From the NCBI RefSeq assembly GCF_002975275.1, contig NZ_PCOQ01000007.1:1-64000 (forward strand): a stretch of DNA of 64,000 bases, in the 5' to 3' direction. This document shows, in pieces, positions 34,675-43,504 of the stretch. Each line of letters begins with the position of its first letter. The first letter of the stretch is position 1. The notes under the pieces were generated by a model that was given only the letters and a program-made list of their open reading frames with translations, ran no database searches and had not been told where the DNA came from. This DNA comes from Achromobacter sp. MYb9 (GTDB lineage Bacteria > Pseudomonadota > Gammaproteobacteria > Burkholderiales > Burkholderiaceae_B). Position numbers and translations under genes: made by a program.

Positions 34675-35709
34675 CTATTGCGTGACGCGCTGCGGCTCAG
34701 GAAAGCGCCAACTGCCATTCAGGATCTCTTCACGGGGCTGATACAGCCTGACGGTGTAGTTCCAACCGGGCATGGTGGGCAGGCAATTTTTAATTTTGCC
34801 GTCGCAGCCGCCAAACTGGATGGCGATCGAGCCGTCGGCGCTTTTTTCCGCCGTCAGGCTATTCAACGAGTAAGCGTCATAAGGGTTCTTCTGGAAGTAC
34901 CCTTGGGCGTTGTAGACAATAACGGACCAGAAGCTGTTGACCGGCACCTGGCCGACTTTAAGCCGGTAAACGGCGCGTCCGTCATTGTCCGGGGCCGTCC
35001 AGCCCAGATACGTGGCGTCCTTGGCCGGGTTTCCACCCCAACCCGTCGCCGTGCCGATCAGGTGCTGGATGGGGTCGACGGTGTCCTTCGTGCCGAACGC
35101 CTGGTTGTAGTTGGGGATGGTCGACCCTAGAACAAGCAGGGCATCGCGCACCGTCTTCTGGCTTGCCTGGTCCCATTTCGGCACGACGAATTCCCCCATG
35201 CGGGCCTGACTCACGGTAATGGCATCCTGGAGCGCATGCACCTGCTGGATGTCCTTCGCGTCGGCGGGGTCAACCAATGTGCGGATCGCCACAAAAACAT
35301 AACGAGTGCCGATGGCCTCTTTGGTCAGCGTATGCTTGCCAGCGCCGTAAAAGACGGCCGGTACATAGTGGTCTTGGCTGACCAGCTGCATCGACATGAA
35401 CCGCTTGCCGGCTTCGGGCAAGGTGATCGTGACCGCGCCGGCGTCCAGATCGAACACCGCGCCCGAATACAGGGTGTCCCGATTCATGCGGATGACATTT
35501 TGCGCATCGACGGAAACGGGCTCGCGAGTATGAACGAATCGTCCGAAGCTGCCGTCGGCGACGATCTTTGCCATGTACAGGTCAGTCTCGGCTCGAACAA
35601 AATTGCCGACGCCGACTATGGCTCCCTTATCCGGGGAAGACTGGGCGTTCGCGGTTCCAAGCATTGCCATCGTCAAGGCGACGATGCATGAGGCCGATGA
35701 ATATGACAT
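34675..35709 (-). CDS. DUF1254/DUF1214 domain protein, exported
   Basis: A 344-residue protein with a signal peptide ending near GTANAQ (about 23). It has the DUF1254 segment (FVRAETDLYMAKIVADGSFGRFVHTREPVSVDAQNVIRMNRDTLYSGAVFDLDAG) and the C-terminal DUF1214 part (FWSVIVYNAQGYFQKNPYDAYSLNS... GWNYTVRLYQPREEILNGSWRFPEP). The biochemical role is not known. It is followed by the AraC gene, so the two may form a unit. Confidence 0.85.
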   Translation of the reverse strand: MSYSSASCIVALTMAMLGTANAQSSPDKGAIVGVGNFVRAETDLYMAKIVADGSFGRFVHTREPVSVDAQNVIRMNRDTLYSGAVFDLDAGAVTITLPEAGKRFMSMQLVSQDHYVPAVFYGAGKHTLTKEAIGTRYVFVAIRTLVDPADAKDIQQVHALQDAITVSQARMGEFVVPKWDQASQKTVRDALLVLGSTIPNYNQAFGTKDTVDPIQHLIGTATGWGGNPAKDATYLGWTAPDNDGRAVYRLKVGQVPVNSFWSVIVYNAQGYFQKNPYDAYSLNSLTAEKSADGSIAIQFGGCDGKIKNCLPTMPGWNYTVRLYQPREEILNGSWRFPEPQRVTQ

Positions 35710-35891
35710 TGACGTCCTTCAATAATATCGATTCGATTCCTCTTCCAGCACGCTAGCGTTGCTTGTGGGCGGCGTGCCCGGGCAGAGGTGTTTGCCGAGC
35801 CGGACTGTACAAGAACGCCCCGCGGCGGGCTTGCCATTTGATGCCAATGATGTGCGGCCGAATGCCTGGCGTTCAGCGAAGCCGCATCGGG

Positions 35892-36887
35892 TCAGGGGCT
35901 GTTGTGTAGCCGCGCGCGGAAGCGCGAAGGGGCTTGCCCCGTCCAGCGCTTGAACGCGCGAGTGAAATGCGCGGGGTCGCTGTAGCCGACCATATATGCG
36001 ATTTCAGTGGCGGAGTATTTGCGCATTCCAATGAGCCGAAGCGCTTCGCTTCGACGGGTCTCGTCATGCAGCGCTTCGAAGTCAACGCCGCTGGATTTCA
36101 AGCGCCGCTGAAGAGTGCGCGCCGACATCCCGATCTCGCGGGCGATCGAAGTGAGCTTGGCCCTGTCTTGATCGGACAGGCGTTCGATGAGCAGGCCGGC
36201 CGTGTCGACCGTAGACTGCAATGCCGTCGTGATCTTGCGGGCATCGTCCTTCACCGCAAGCAAAGGGCTGTCGAGCAAATCGCGGTCGAATTCGATCATG
36301 TCATAGTCGGCGCCCAGTACGATGTTCGGTCCCAGGCAGGCCTCAAGCGCGTCGTCCCCCTTTGCTCTGGTCGCCTTCAGGTGCACGCGTATGGTCGAGG
36401 CGTCGCCGGACATGAGCGGTATTTTTCGAAGCACGGCCAAGCTCCCGAGTATGAACTGGCGGGGATCGGCTTCGAGTTGTCCGGTGAAACTATGAATTAG
36501 CTTTGTGCTGCGGCCTTCCGTGACGATGTGGACTTTCCCGCCCTGGTGCAGCCATTCCGCGTGCGTGGCGGCCCTGGCGCAGGCCTGCGCGATATTGACC
36601 GAATTCAACACCATCGCGCCCCACGGGCCCAGAGAGCGTAGTTCCGTCAGCTGGCCGACATGGGCGCCGCCGAACGGGTCCTGCGCGATGCTGGCCATTT
36701 CGTTTGAAATGCGAAAGCACGTGGAGCGCGGAAGCCAGATATCGGGATTTTGAAATATGTTCGGCGATATGCCAAGGCGCTGGAAGAACTCAAGAGCGGA
36801 TACGCCCCGACTTGCCAGATAAGGAGCCATCTGCAAAAAACTGCGAAGTTTGATGGATGGCGTTGGGTGCGAAATGGCTTCAGACAC
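35892..36887 (-). CDS. AraC family regulator with Arabinose_bd domain
   Basis: A 331-residue regulator with an N-terminal Arabinose_bd domain (about 20-215) and a C-terminal AraC DNA-binding domain (REIGMSARTLQRRLKSSGVDFEAL, then YSATEIAYMVGYSDPAHFTRAFKRWTGQAPSRFR). The start is a GTG at 36887; no strong ribosome-binding site decides it. It lies 182 bp upstream of, and in the same direction as, the DUF1254 gene, which is a possible target. Confidence 0.85.
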   Translation of the reverse strand: MSEAISHPTPSIKLRSFLQMAPYLASRGVSALEFFQRLGISPNIFQNPDIWLPRSTCFRISNEMASIAQDPFGGAHVGQLTELRSLGPWGAMVLNSVNIAQACARAATHAEWLHQGGKVHIVTEGRSTKLIHSFTGQLEADPRQFILGSLAVLRKIPLMSGDASTIRVHLKATRAKGDDALEACLGPNIVLGADYDMIEFDRDLLDSPLLAVKDDARKITTALQSTVDTAGLLIERLSDQDRAKLTSIAREIGMSARTLQRRLKSSGVDFEALHDETRRSEALRLIGMRKYSATEIAYMVGYSDPAHFTRAFKRWTGQAPSRFRARLHNSP

Positions 36888-36973
36888 AGAGACTTGAACG
36901 GCCCGCTTGAGGTGAATGCGTGGCCGAATTTACACCGTGGCTTTTGCGAACAAATGCGAGAATCTTCCTGCTG

Positions 36974-37011
36974 AGACAAATCGCCGCAAATCATGAGACA
37001 TTTGCGGCGAT
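36974..37011 (-). terminator. Terminator after the SYLF gene
   Basis: A perfect 12-bp stem (atcgccgcaaat 36980-36991, atttgcggcgat 37000-37011) encloses an 8-nt loop. On the minus strand it is followed by TTTGTC. It lies about 35 bp beyond the SYLF-domain gene stop. Confidence 0.65.
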
Positions 37012-37044
37012 CCTGGCTCAGGGTCAGCAGATTTTCGGACTACG

Positions 37045-37629
37045 TCAGGGCTTGATGTTGCTGATCTTCGAGCCTTCAAGGCCCATGCCGGCCATCAGGC
37101 CTTGGGCGCCGAACGGCACGGCGAAAACGTCTTGCGTCAAGGTGGTGGTGGACAGGCTGGATGCGGTGGATTTGTCCCACAGCACGAGGCTGGGTCCGCT
37201 GCCCAACGCCCAGCCGCCGCTTTGGTCCAGATAGTTCAGCGATTTCTGGTTCATGAAAAACAACGCATAGCCAAAGGTCTGCGCGCCGGCCTGCAAGCCT
37301 AGCGACATGGCGGAAATATCGTAATAAGCGACGGGTTCCTTGCCTTTGAACAACGTGCCTTGCCCGTGCTCGCCTCCTACGATGAGGCCCGCTTTGTAGA
37401 TCTTGGGGAAGACCAGAACCGCCACGGCTTTGTCGCCCAGTTCCTTCGTACTGGGTTCAACCGCATAAAGATGTTGAAGGGCTTTGGCGGAGTCTTGGCG
37501 AATTTGCTGGGCGCTGTCCGCCCATGCCGTGCCGGGCATACCCGTTACGCTGACAAGCGTCAGCAGGCCCGTTGCCAGGCCGAGGGACAACCGGCTGCGG
37601 AACCGCTTTAGGTAGTTGGGGTTTGCCAT
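37045..37629 (-). CDS. SYLF (Ysc84-type) lipid-binding domain protein, exported
   Basis: A 194-residue protein with a signal peptide ending near GTAWAD (about 38). The SYLF domain fills the rest: KALQHLYAVEPSTKELGDKAVAVLVFPKIYKAGLIVGGEHGQGTLF, and SMSLGLQAGAQTFGYALFFMNQKSLNYL-type segments. SYLF proteins bind phosphoinositides or other lipids; the bacterial role is unknown. It is monocistronic with its own terminator. Confidence 0.88.
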   Translation of the reverse strand: MANPNYLKRFRSRLSLGLATGLLTLVSVTGMPGTAWADSAQQIRQDSAKALQHLYAVEPSTKELGDKAVAVLVFPKIYKAGLIVGGEHGQGTLFKGKEPVAYYDISAMSLGLQAGAQTFGYALFFMNQKSLNYLDQSGGWALGSGPSLVLWDKSTASSLSTTTLTQDVFAVPFGAQGLMAGMGLEGSKISNIKP

Positions 37630-37831
37630 TTTCGGGTATTTCCTTTGCGTTGATTACGCGTTGCGTTGTCTAACGCGGCAGGAGTATTCAGATCGAGCCT
37701 ACGCTTGTCAATAGACGAGAGCGCGCGTGCCGTCGCCCCGTTTTATGCGCGGTTGAAGGCCATTTTTTATTTGGCGCAAAATGGCAAGACGCCGTTCACG
37801 CATTGCCCTAATCTGGCCTCGACCACAGGGC

Positions 37832-38620
37832 ATGGAAGACGTCATGAGACAACTTGCAGCTGACAAGGCCTACCTTTCGCTGCACGATGCATTGGCCAAT
37901 GCATCGGCGCGCGGGGAGCTGTTTCTGCAGTACCAGCCCATTGTCGACGCGGCATTGAAAATCATCGGTATGGAGGCGTTGATGCGCTGGAACTCGACAG
38001 AGTACGGTCAGATTCCGCCTGCGCAATTCGTGCCGCTCGCCGAGCGAAGCGGAGCCATTATCTATATGGGAGCCTGGGCGTTGCACGAGGGCTGCCAGCA
38101 ACTGGAGCAATGGTCCAGAATGCCCACGGCTTCCGAATGGACGTTGAGCGTGAATGTCAGCGCGCATCAATTCCGCGAAGCAGATTTCGTTGATGATGTC
38201 GTGCATCTGGTGCAAAGGTATGGAATTGCGCCGGGCCGGCTGATTTTGGAAGTCACGGAGAACGTGTTTCTGGATTCGAAAGCGAGCCGCCAACAGAAGG
38301 GATTTCAACGGATCCGAGAGGCGGGCGTTGGCATTGCGGTAGACGATTTCGGCACCGGCTTTTCGTCGATGTGCTACCTGAGGAATTTGTCGGTGTCTCA
38401 AATCAAGATCGACAAGACCTTTATCGACGACGTTGCCGTCAGCAAGAAAGACCAGGGGATTGTCGGGGCCATCCTGATGTTGGCTCAGGCGCTGGATGTG
38501 GATGTGGTCGCCGAAGGCGTCGAAACGCCAGAGCAACTGGCCTATCTGAAAGGGGTGGGTTGTTCGGCCTTTCAAGGCTATCTGTTTGGACGGCCGGGCG
38601 ACGTTTCAGCATTCTTGTGA
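37832..38620 (+). CDS. Stand-alone EAL-domain phosphodiesterase
   Basis: A 262-residue protein that is little more than an EAL domain, predicted to hydrolyse cyclic di-GMP. The catalytic set appears intact: EAL (48-50), NVSAHQ, EVTENVF, DDFGTGFSS, KIDKTFI, VAEGVET and FQGYLFGRP. There is no membrane segment or sensor domain. The start could instead be the ATG at 37844; neither has a clear ribosome-binding site. Neighbours do not point to a specific output. Confidence 0.88.
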   Translation: MEDVMRQLAADKAYLSLHDALANASARGELFLQYQPIVDAALKIIGMEALMRWNSTEYGQIPPAQFVPLAERSGAIIYMGAWALHEGCQQLEQWSRMPTASEWTLSVNVSAHQFREADFVDDVVHLVQRYGIAPGRLILEVTENVFLDSKASRQQKGFQRIREAGVGIAVDDFGTGFSSMCYLRNLSVSQIKIDKTFIDDVAVSKKDQGIVGAILMLAQALDVDVVAEGVETPEQLAYLKGVGCSAFQGYLFGRPGDVSAFL

Positions 38621-38725
38621 TGCATGCGGTCTCGCTGAGGCCGATGGATCCGCTTAACAATCCTTGACGTCGAATTCCAGTTCGCGTAGCCTTTTTAACC
38701 GAACGGTATAAAAGGAACCGCCGAC

Positions 38726-39463
38726 ATGGAATTCAACGGCAAGGTCGCCCTCGTCACGGGGGGCACGCGGGGCATCGGCGCGGCTATCGTCCGGTGGTTG
38801 GCGCACAGGGGCGCGGATGTTGCTTTTACCTACGCCAAGTCGGATCAGGCCGCCAAAGGCCTTGCCGAGCAGCTGGCGGTGACGGGCAGCAAGGTCTTGG
38901 CCATCAAGGCGGATAGCCGCGATCCCGCCGCCGTCCGCGCGGCGGTCGCGCAGACTGCCCGGGAACTGGGCGGGCTGGACATACTCGTCAATAGTGCCGG
39001 CGTATTCCCTGCGGGTCCCATCGAGGACGCCACGCTTGAAGAAATCGACGACACGTTGGCGATCCACGCCAGGGCGGTCTTCGTGGCTTCGCAAGCTGCG
39101 CTTGCCTACATGGGCGCCGGCGGCCGCATTATTTCCATCGGTTCCTGCTTTGCCCAGCGCGTGCCCTATGGCGGCGTGACGCTCTACGCAATGAGCAAAT
39201 CCGCGCTGATCGGGTTCACCAAGGGCCTTGCGCGCGAGGTGGGCAGCCGCGGTATCACGGTCAACATTGTCGATCCGGGATCGACCGACACCGATATGAA
39301 TCCTGCCGACGGTCCGACGGTTTCCGCGGAGCTGGAACTCATGGCGATCAAGCGCTATGCCGTGCCGGACGAGATCGCGGCCGCCGTCGGATACCTTGCG
39401 GGGCCAGACAGCCGATTCATCACCGGCGCGTCGCTCGCCATCGACGGAGGCTTCACGGCGTAG
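38726..39463 (+). CDS. SDR family oxidoreductase
   Basis: A 245-residue short-chain dehydrogenase. The NAD(P)-binding motif is TGGTRGIGAA (11-20), with NSAG and the catalytic Ser, Tyr and Lys in SIGSCFAQRVPYGGVTLYAMSKSA. The C-terminus FITGASLAIDGGFTA is classical. The substrate is unknown. It starts after AAAAGGAACCGCC and precedes the SMR exporter gene by 65 bp on the same strand. Confidence 0.9.
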   Translation: MEFNGKVALVTGGTRGIGAAIVRWLAHRGADVAFTYAKSDQAAKGLAEQLAVTGSKVLAIKADSRDPAAVRAAVAQTARELGGLDILVNSAGVFPAGPIEDATLEEIDDTLAIHARAVFVASQAALAYMGAGGRIISIGSCFAQRVPYGGVTLYAMSKSALIGFTKGLAREVGSRGITVNIVDPGSTDTDMNPADGPTVSAELELMAIKRYAVPDEIAAAVGYLAGPDSRFITGASLAIDGGFTA

Positions 39464-39528
39464 CATCGCCGACGGACGCCGTGGGGCGAAGTTGACGCAA
39501 TCGCAGTGAAGAACAAATGAGGACGTAG

Positions 39529-39846
39529 ATGGCTTGGGCACTATTGATTCTGGCTGGCGCGCTTGAAATCGTCTGGGCGTTGGCGCTTAAGCAGGCAGAC
39601 GGTTTGACGAAACTCTGGCCAAGCCTGATCGGTATCAGCGTGGCCATGCTTAGCCTCGTTCTGCTCGGTTTGGCGCTGAAGGATCTGCCGGTAGGCACTG
39701 CGTATGCCATTTGGGTGGGGATCGGAGCTTTCGGTGTGGCGGTCTTCGGAACCGTGCTGCTGGGCGAGCACATGTCGTTGGCCAAGATGGTGTTCCTGGG
39801 GCTGATCGGGGTCGGGGTAGCGGGTCTGCGGATGATTGAATCATGA
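39529..39846 (+). CDS. sugE: SMR family exporter (SugE/Gdx type)
   Basis: A 105-residue, four-helix small multidrug resistance protein. The conserved Glu13 of the proton/substrate site lies in GALEIVWALALKQADG. The motif LGLALKDLPVGTAYAIWVGIGAFG marks the SugE/Gdx subgroup, which exports guanidinium or quaternary ammonium ions. Its stop overlaps the start of the following TetR gene by 4 bp (ATGA). No guanidine riboswitch is seen upstream. Confidence 0.85.
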   Translation: MAWALLILAGALEIVWALALKQADGLTKLWPSLIGISVAMLSLVLLGLALKDLPVGTAYAIWVGIGAFGVAVFGTVLLGEHMSLAKMVFLGLIGVGVAGLRMIES

Positions 39847-40472
39847 GTGCCGGCAGCAAACCCAGATCAACGCCCGCCGCGAAAATCGGGCGCCCAAGAG
39901 CCTTTGATCGAGACAGCGCGTTGCTTGCCGCCATGCGGACGTTCTGGACGCAAGGCTATGAGGGGACGTCGGTCCAGGATCTGGTCGGCGCCATGGGCGT
40001 CAACAAGCCCAGCCTCTATTCAACCTTCGGTTGCAAGGAAGAGATTTTTCGAGAGGCGGTGGAACTGTACGACCGCGTCGAAGGACGGGCGACGTCACAG
40101 AGTCTTAGCGAAGCGCGAACCGCCCGCGAAGCGGTCGAAACCATGCTGCGGTCGAATGCAAGCGCCTATGCGGTGGACGAAGGGCCGCGAGGGTGCATGA
40201 TTGTGTTGTCATCGTTGCTGGGCGCGCCCGAAAACGACAGCGTCCGCGCGTTTCTTGCCGACAACCGATTGAAGGGAGAAACGATGCTAAGGGATCGCCT
40301 TGCGCGGGGCATCGCGCAAGGAGACCTTTTGGCTTCGGCAGACGTAGATCAGCTTGCCGCCTTTTACACCACCGTGCTTGAAGGGCTTTCCATCCAGGCG
40401 CGTGACGGCGCCTCGGCCAGGAAACTCAACATGATCATCGACGCGGCGATGCTGGCGTGGCCATCCGGTTAA
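39843..40472 (+). CDS. TetR family regulator
   Basis: A 209-residue regulator with helix-turn-helix TSVQDLVGAMGVNKPSLYSTFGCKEEIFREAV (about 40-72) and a TetR_C-like ligand domain. It overlaps the SMR gene by 4 bp, and the SDR gene lies just upstream, so it probably controls this three-gene operon from within it. Confidence 0.88.
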   Translation: MSAGSKPRSTPAAKIGRPRAFDRDSALLAAMRTFWTQGYEGTSVQDLVGAMGVNKPSLYSTFGCKEEIFREAVELYDRVEGRATSQSLSEARTAREAVETMLRSNASAYAVDEGPRGCMIVLSSLLGAPENDSVRAFLADNRLKGETMLRDRLARGIAQGDLLASADVDQLAAFYTTVLEGLSIQARDGASARKLNMIIDAAMLAWPSG

Positions 40473-40476
40473 CGGA

Positions 40477-40620
40477 CTACGGCTGAACCACCATCCAGGC
40501 GACAAAACTGGAACCGAAACCGACGCTTGTGGCAGTGGCGACGGCGGAAACGATGGCCGACATCAAAACGGAAAGTACCTGTGGCATCAAGAAGTACGGC
40601 GCTTCGGGACTCGTGCACAA
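40477..40620 (-). pseudogene. Possible remnant of a DUF2798-like membrane protein
   Basis: A short minus-strand frame reads SPEAPYFLMPQVLSVLMSAI and on through VSAVATATSVGFGSSFVAWM to a stop beside the TetR 3' end. One hydrophobic helix resembles the first helix of small DUF2798 proteins, but the second helix is missing. It could be a truncated remnant or chance. No ribosome-binding site is clear. Confidence 0.25.
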
Positions 40621-40652
40621 TCAGGGTCTTTCGCATCTGGATAAGGGTAACC

Positions 40653-41090
40653 ATGACCAAGCAAGGGCACAGCAAACTGGAAATCAGACGGTTATCACCG
40701 GCCGAATGGGGCGACGCATACCCTGCCATCGCGCAACTCCGATCGCTGGACGAGGCGGAGTTCATGGCGCGGGTTCGCCGCCAGTCCTATTCGGGCTATG
40801 AGTTGGTGGCGGCCTTTCGGGATGGGAAGATTATCGGCGTGCTGGGCATGCGGCCAGTCCACACCTTGGCACGTGGTGCGCATCTGCATGTTGATGACCT
40901 TGTCGTCGACGCCGCGGTGCGGGGCAGCGGCGCCGGCCGCGCCTTGATGGAGTATGCCGAAAGCGATGCGCGTGCGCGCGGAATGACGGCCGTGTTTCTT
41001 GACGCGCGGCCGGATGCCGTGGCGTTCTACGAGCGAGAGCACTATCTGCTGCATCCCGCACCTTCAATGAAGAAGGTTCTGACGTCATGA
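40653..41090 (+). CDS. GNAT family N-acetyltransferase
   Basis: A 145-residue acetyltransferase. The acetyl-CoA loop is VVDAAVRGSGAGRALMEYAESDARARG (about 90-115), preceded by the beta strand LHVDDLVV and followed by VAFYEREHYL. The substrate is unknown. The start follows ATAAGGGTAACC; the upstream in-frame extension is Arg/Trp-rich and not family-like. Confidence 0.85.
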   Translation: MTKQGHSKLEIRRLSPAEWGDAYPAIAQLRSLDEAEFMARVRRQSYSGYELVAAFRDGKIIGVLGMRPVHTLARGAHLHVDDLVVDAAVRGSGAGRALMEYAESDARARGMTAVFLDARPDAVAFYEREHYLLHPAPSMKKVLTS

Positions 41091-41258
41091 TGGACGGCGG
41101 CTGACGCTAATGGTTACATAGATTCATGAGCGGCTAACAGCGCATAAGGCATATTGCCTGCGCTGCGTCGGCAGCAACGTCGCCGGTGGCCACTGTGGCC
41201 GGGCGGCCCGCAACCTGATTTCCGCAAACCTGATCCGTTAACGCATTGGAGACCTGAA

Positions 41259-41639
41259 TTGCCGATTTTCAAGCAAGCCCACGCCGTTGTGTCCCGTCGC
41301 CGTAAGGCCATCCTGGTGGCTGCCGCGCTGACGTTGAGCAGCGGCGCCGCCCTCGCGCAGCTGGCCGCGCCGGGGCAAATGCCGAACATGGCTGCGTTGA
41401 GCGGCCAGATGCACGCCGCCGCCGAGTATTGCAATGCCTACACGGCCGCGCAGCTGGAACAGATGAAGCAACAGCAAAAGACCGCGGCAGGCGCCCGTGG
41501 CATGGCCGCCATGGACTTCGACACCGCCTTCTCGCAGTCATACACCAAGGCCCGCGGACAACTGGGTGGGCTGAGCGCGGCGGACAAGGAAAAGACCTGC
41601 GCACAACTCAAAGCCATGTCGGCGGCCTACCCGAAATAG
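41259..41639 (+). CDS. Small secreted protein of unknown function
   Basis: A 126-residue protein started at TTG 41259, because GGAGA (41248-41252) lies 6 nt before it and no ATG suits. The signal peptide runs RRRKAILVAAALTLSSGAALAQ. The mature part is Ala/Gln/Met-rich and mostly helical (MAALSGQMHAAAEYCNAYTA, then QLEQMKQQQKTAAG) with two Cys (EYCNAY, KTCAQL) that could bridge. I do not recognise the family. Confidence 0.65.
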   Translation: MPIFKQAHAVVSRRRKAILVAAALTLSSGAALAQLAAPGQMPNMAALSGQMHAAAEYCNAYTAAQLEQMKQQQKTAAGARGMAAMDFDTAFSQSYTKARGQLGGLSAADKEKTCAQLKAMSAAYPK

Positions 41640-41748
41640 CAGGGCCAATCGGAAAGACCGATGCGGCTATCAGGCATTCCTGCTGGCGCCCAATAGGGGG
41701 CCGCGCCAACATTGCTCACCTAACGCACGGTTTTTCAGGAGGATGGGC

Positions 41749-42483
41749 ATGGGTAACAGTCTGGCAGGACAACGGATCATGGTCGTTGGCGGCAATTCGG
41801 GCATGGGCTTGGCCGTTTGTGCGCAGTTGATGAGGATGCAGTGCGAGGTCCTGATCGTGGGCCGGTCACGCGACAAGCTCGACGCGGCGAGCGAACAGCT
41901 GCGCCAGTTCGGCCAACCGCAGCTGCTGCAAGCGGACGTGACGAGGGAAGAAGCGGTGCAGCAACTATTCGAGCGCGCCGGGGCCGTGGATCATCTGGTT
42001 TGCACCGCGGCCGACATCCGCGGCGCATACGAATTGCTGCCGCAGCTTGAACTGGACGCGCTGGACCGCGCCATCCAGTCGAAGGTCGTCGCGCCTATCC
42101 TGCTGGCTAAACATGGCGCGCGTCGGATGCCGGCTCACGGGTCGATCACCCTGACTTCCGGCATCGCCGCCTACCGGCCAAGACCGAAGGGCGTCGCCGT
42201 GGCGGCGATCAATGCGGCCCTTGAAGGGGCGGTGCGCGCGATGGCCGTCGAACTGGCGCCGTTGCGGATCAATGCCGTGTCGCCGGGCTGGGTACGCACG
42301 CCGATCTGGAATGACGTGGCCGGCTCGGACAGCGACCAACTGTTGGCATCGATGGCTGAACGGCTTCCGGTCGGCAGGATAGGCGCCGGCGACGATATCG
42401 CCGATGCCATCGTCTTCCTACTTGGCAATGGCTACACGACCGGCACGGTGCTTCATGTCGACGGCGGGCATCGGCTCGTCTGA
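41749..42483 (+). CDS. Atypical SDR family protein
   Basis: A 244-residue SDR with NAD(P)-binding motif GGNSGMG and C-terminal TTGTVLHVDGGHRL. The catalytic Ser is present (LTSGIAAYRPRPKG), but the usual Tyr-x-x-x-Lys is not formed; the Tyr and next Lys are five apart. A known SDR subgroup with the VELAPLRINAVSPGWVRTPIW pattern shares this trait. The start is ATG 41749, since AGGAGG (41737-41742) touches the alternative ATG at 41743 directly. Its 3' end overlaps the convergent LysR gene by 66 bp. Confidence 0.82.
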   Translation: MGNSLAGQRIMVVGGNSGMGLAVCAQLMRMQCEVLIVGRSRDKLDAASEQLRQFGQPQLLQADVTREEAVQQLFERAGAVDHLVCTAADIRGAYELLPQLELDALDRAIQSKVVAPILLAKHGARRMPAHGSITLTSGIAAYRPRPKGVAVAAINAALEGAVRAMAVELAPLRINAVSPGWVRTPIWNDVAGSDSDQLLASMAERLPVGRIGAGDDIADAIVFLLGNGYTTGTVLHVDGGHRLV

Positions 42484-43371
42484 TCTCGTGGCCGCAAGGC
42501 GAATCACGTCGATAAATGCCGCCACGTGGCGGGCGGGCGCGCTTGCCGACGTGAGCAGGCAGATGGGAAGACCCTCGCCCAGGGTGGACAACGGGCGCCA
42601 TTCGACGCGCGCCCCCGTTGCGTCGGCGTCCACGGCCATTCTGGGCAGAATCGATACGCCGAGGCCCGCGGACACCATCCGCATCAACGCCGGCACGCTG
42701 TCGGCTTCGCCACGGATGCGGGGGCGCACGGGGGACTCCTGCACCAGAGTGTCCAGATACTCGCGATAGCGGCAGCCCTCCATGGTGGCGATCAGGGGGA
42801 ATGCCGCCAGCGCGTCGGGCCTGATGCCGGAAGCCTGGCTGAGCGGATGGCCCGAAGGCATCACGACGACCGGCATGTCGCGCGCGAGGAGGTCGGCGTG
42901 AAGGTTGGCGTCGTTCGCCGGCCAGCCGTGCACCACGCCGAAGTCGGCGGTTCCGCCGAGCACGGCCTGAGCCGTCGCAAAGGAGTTTCTTTCCTGGATC
43001 GACACCTGTATTCCAGGATGCGAGTCGGCAAAACGGAGCAGTTGGGGAAGCAGCAGACAGGTGCACAAGGTTTGCGGTGCGGCGACGCGGATCGTGCCGC
43101 CTTGGTCGCCGATGCCGCCGCGGACCTCTCGGAAGGCATCGTCGGCCATCGCGAGCAACTCGCGCGCACGGCTTGCGAACCTTTCTCCGGCGGCGGTCAG
43201 CCGCAGGCGGTTGTTTTGGCGGATGAACAGTGGGTGTCCGACGCTCTGCTCAAGCGCCTGCACCTGTTCGGTAACGCTGGGTTGCGACAGGTGGACCCGT
43301 TTGGCGGCTTGCGTAAAGCTCAACGTCTCGGCTGCCGCGACGAAAATTTTCAGTTGCCGTAGTTGGAACAT
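42418..43371 (-). CDS. LysR family transcriptional regulator
   Basis: A 317-residue regulator with N-terminal helix-turn-helix (MFQLRQLKIFVAAAETLSFTQAAKRVHLSQPSVTEQVQALE) and a LysR substrate domain. It is convergent with the atypical SDR gene, and the last 22 codons overlap that gene's end. The start is MFQLRQ at 43371, as family alignment of the helix-turn-helix requires; upstream frame is discarded. Its target is not obvious from position. Confidence 0.88.
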   Translation of the reverse strand: MFQLRQLKIFVAAAETLSFTQAAKRVHLSQPSVTEQVQALEQSVGHPLFIRQNNRLRLTAAGERFASRARELLAMADDAFREVRGGIGDQGGTIRVAAPQTLCTCLLLPQLLRFADSHPGIQVSIQERNSFATAQAVLGGTADFGVVHGWPANDANLHADLLARDMPVVVMPSGHPLSQASGIRPDALAAFPLIATMEGCRYREYLDTLVQESPVRPRIRGEADSVPALMRMVSAGLGVSILPRMAVDADATGARVEWRPLSTLGEGLPICLLTSASAPARHVAAFIDVIRLAATRSDEPMPAVDMKHRAGRVAIAK

Positions 43372-43504
43372 GTCGGTCGGGAGGAGGAGGGCGCCGGCTA
43401 CCGAGTTTACGTCAACGGCGCTCTTCGGCGAGGGACTTTTCCCAACCTTGCGTCGGAAACGGCCTGCTGTCGCAGGCGCGTTCGGGCACATGGGGAATCA
43501 CGCG

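Noticed and set aside
39464-39528. Possible guanidine riboswitch before the SMR exporter gene
   Set aside because: The gap is only 65 nt and neither the guanidine-I core nor two ACGR-loop hairpins of guanidine-II can be drawn.
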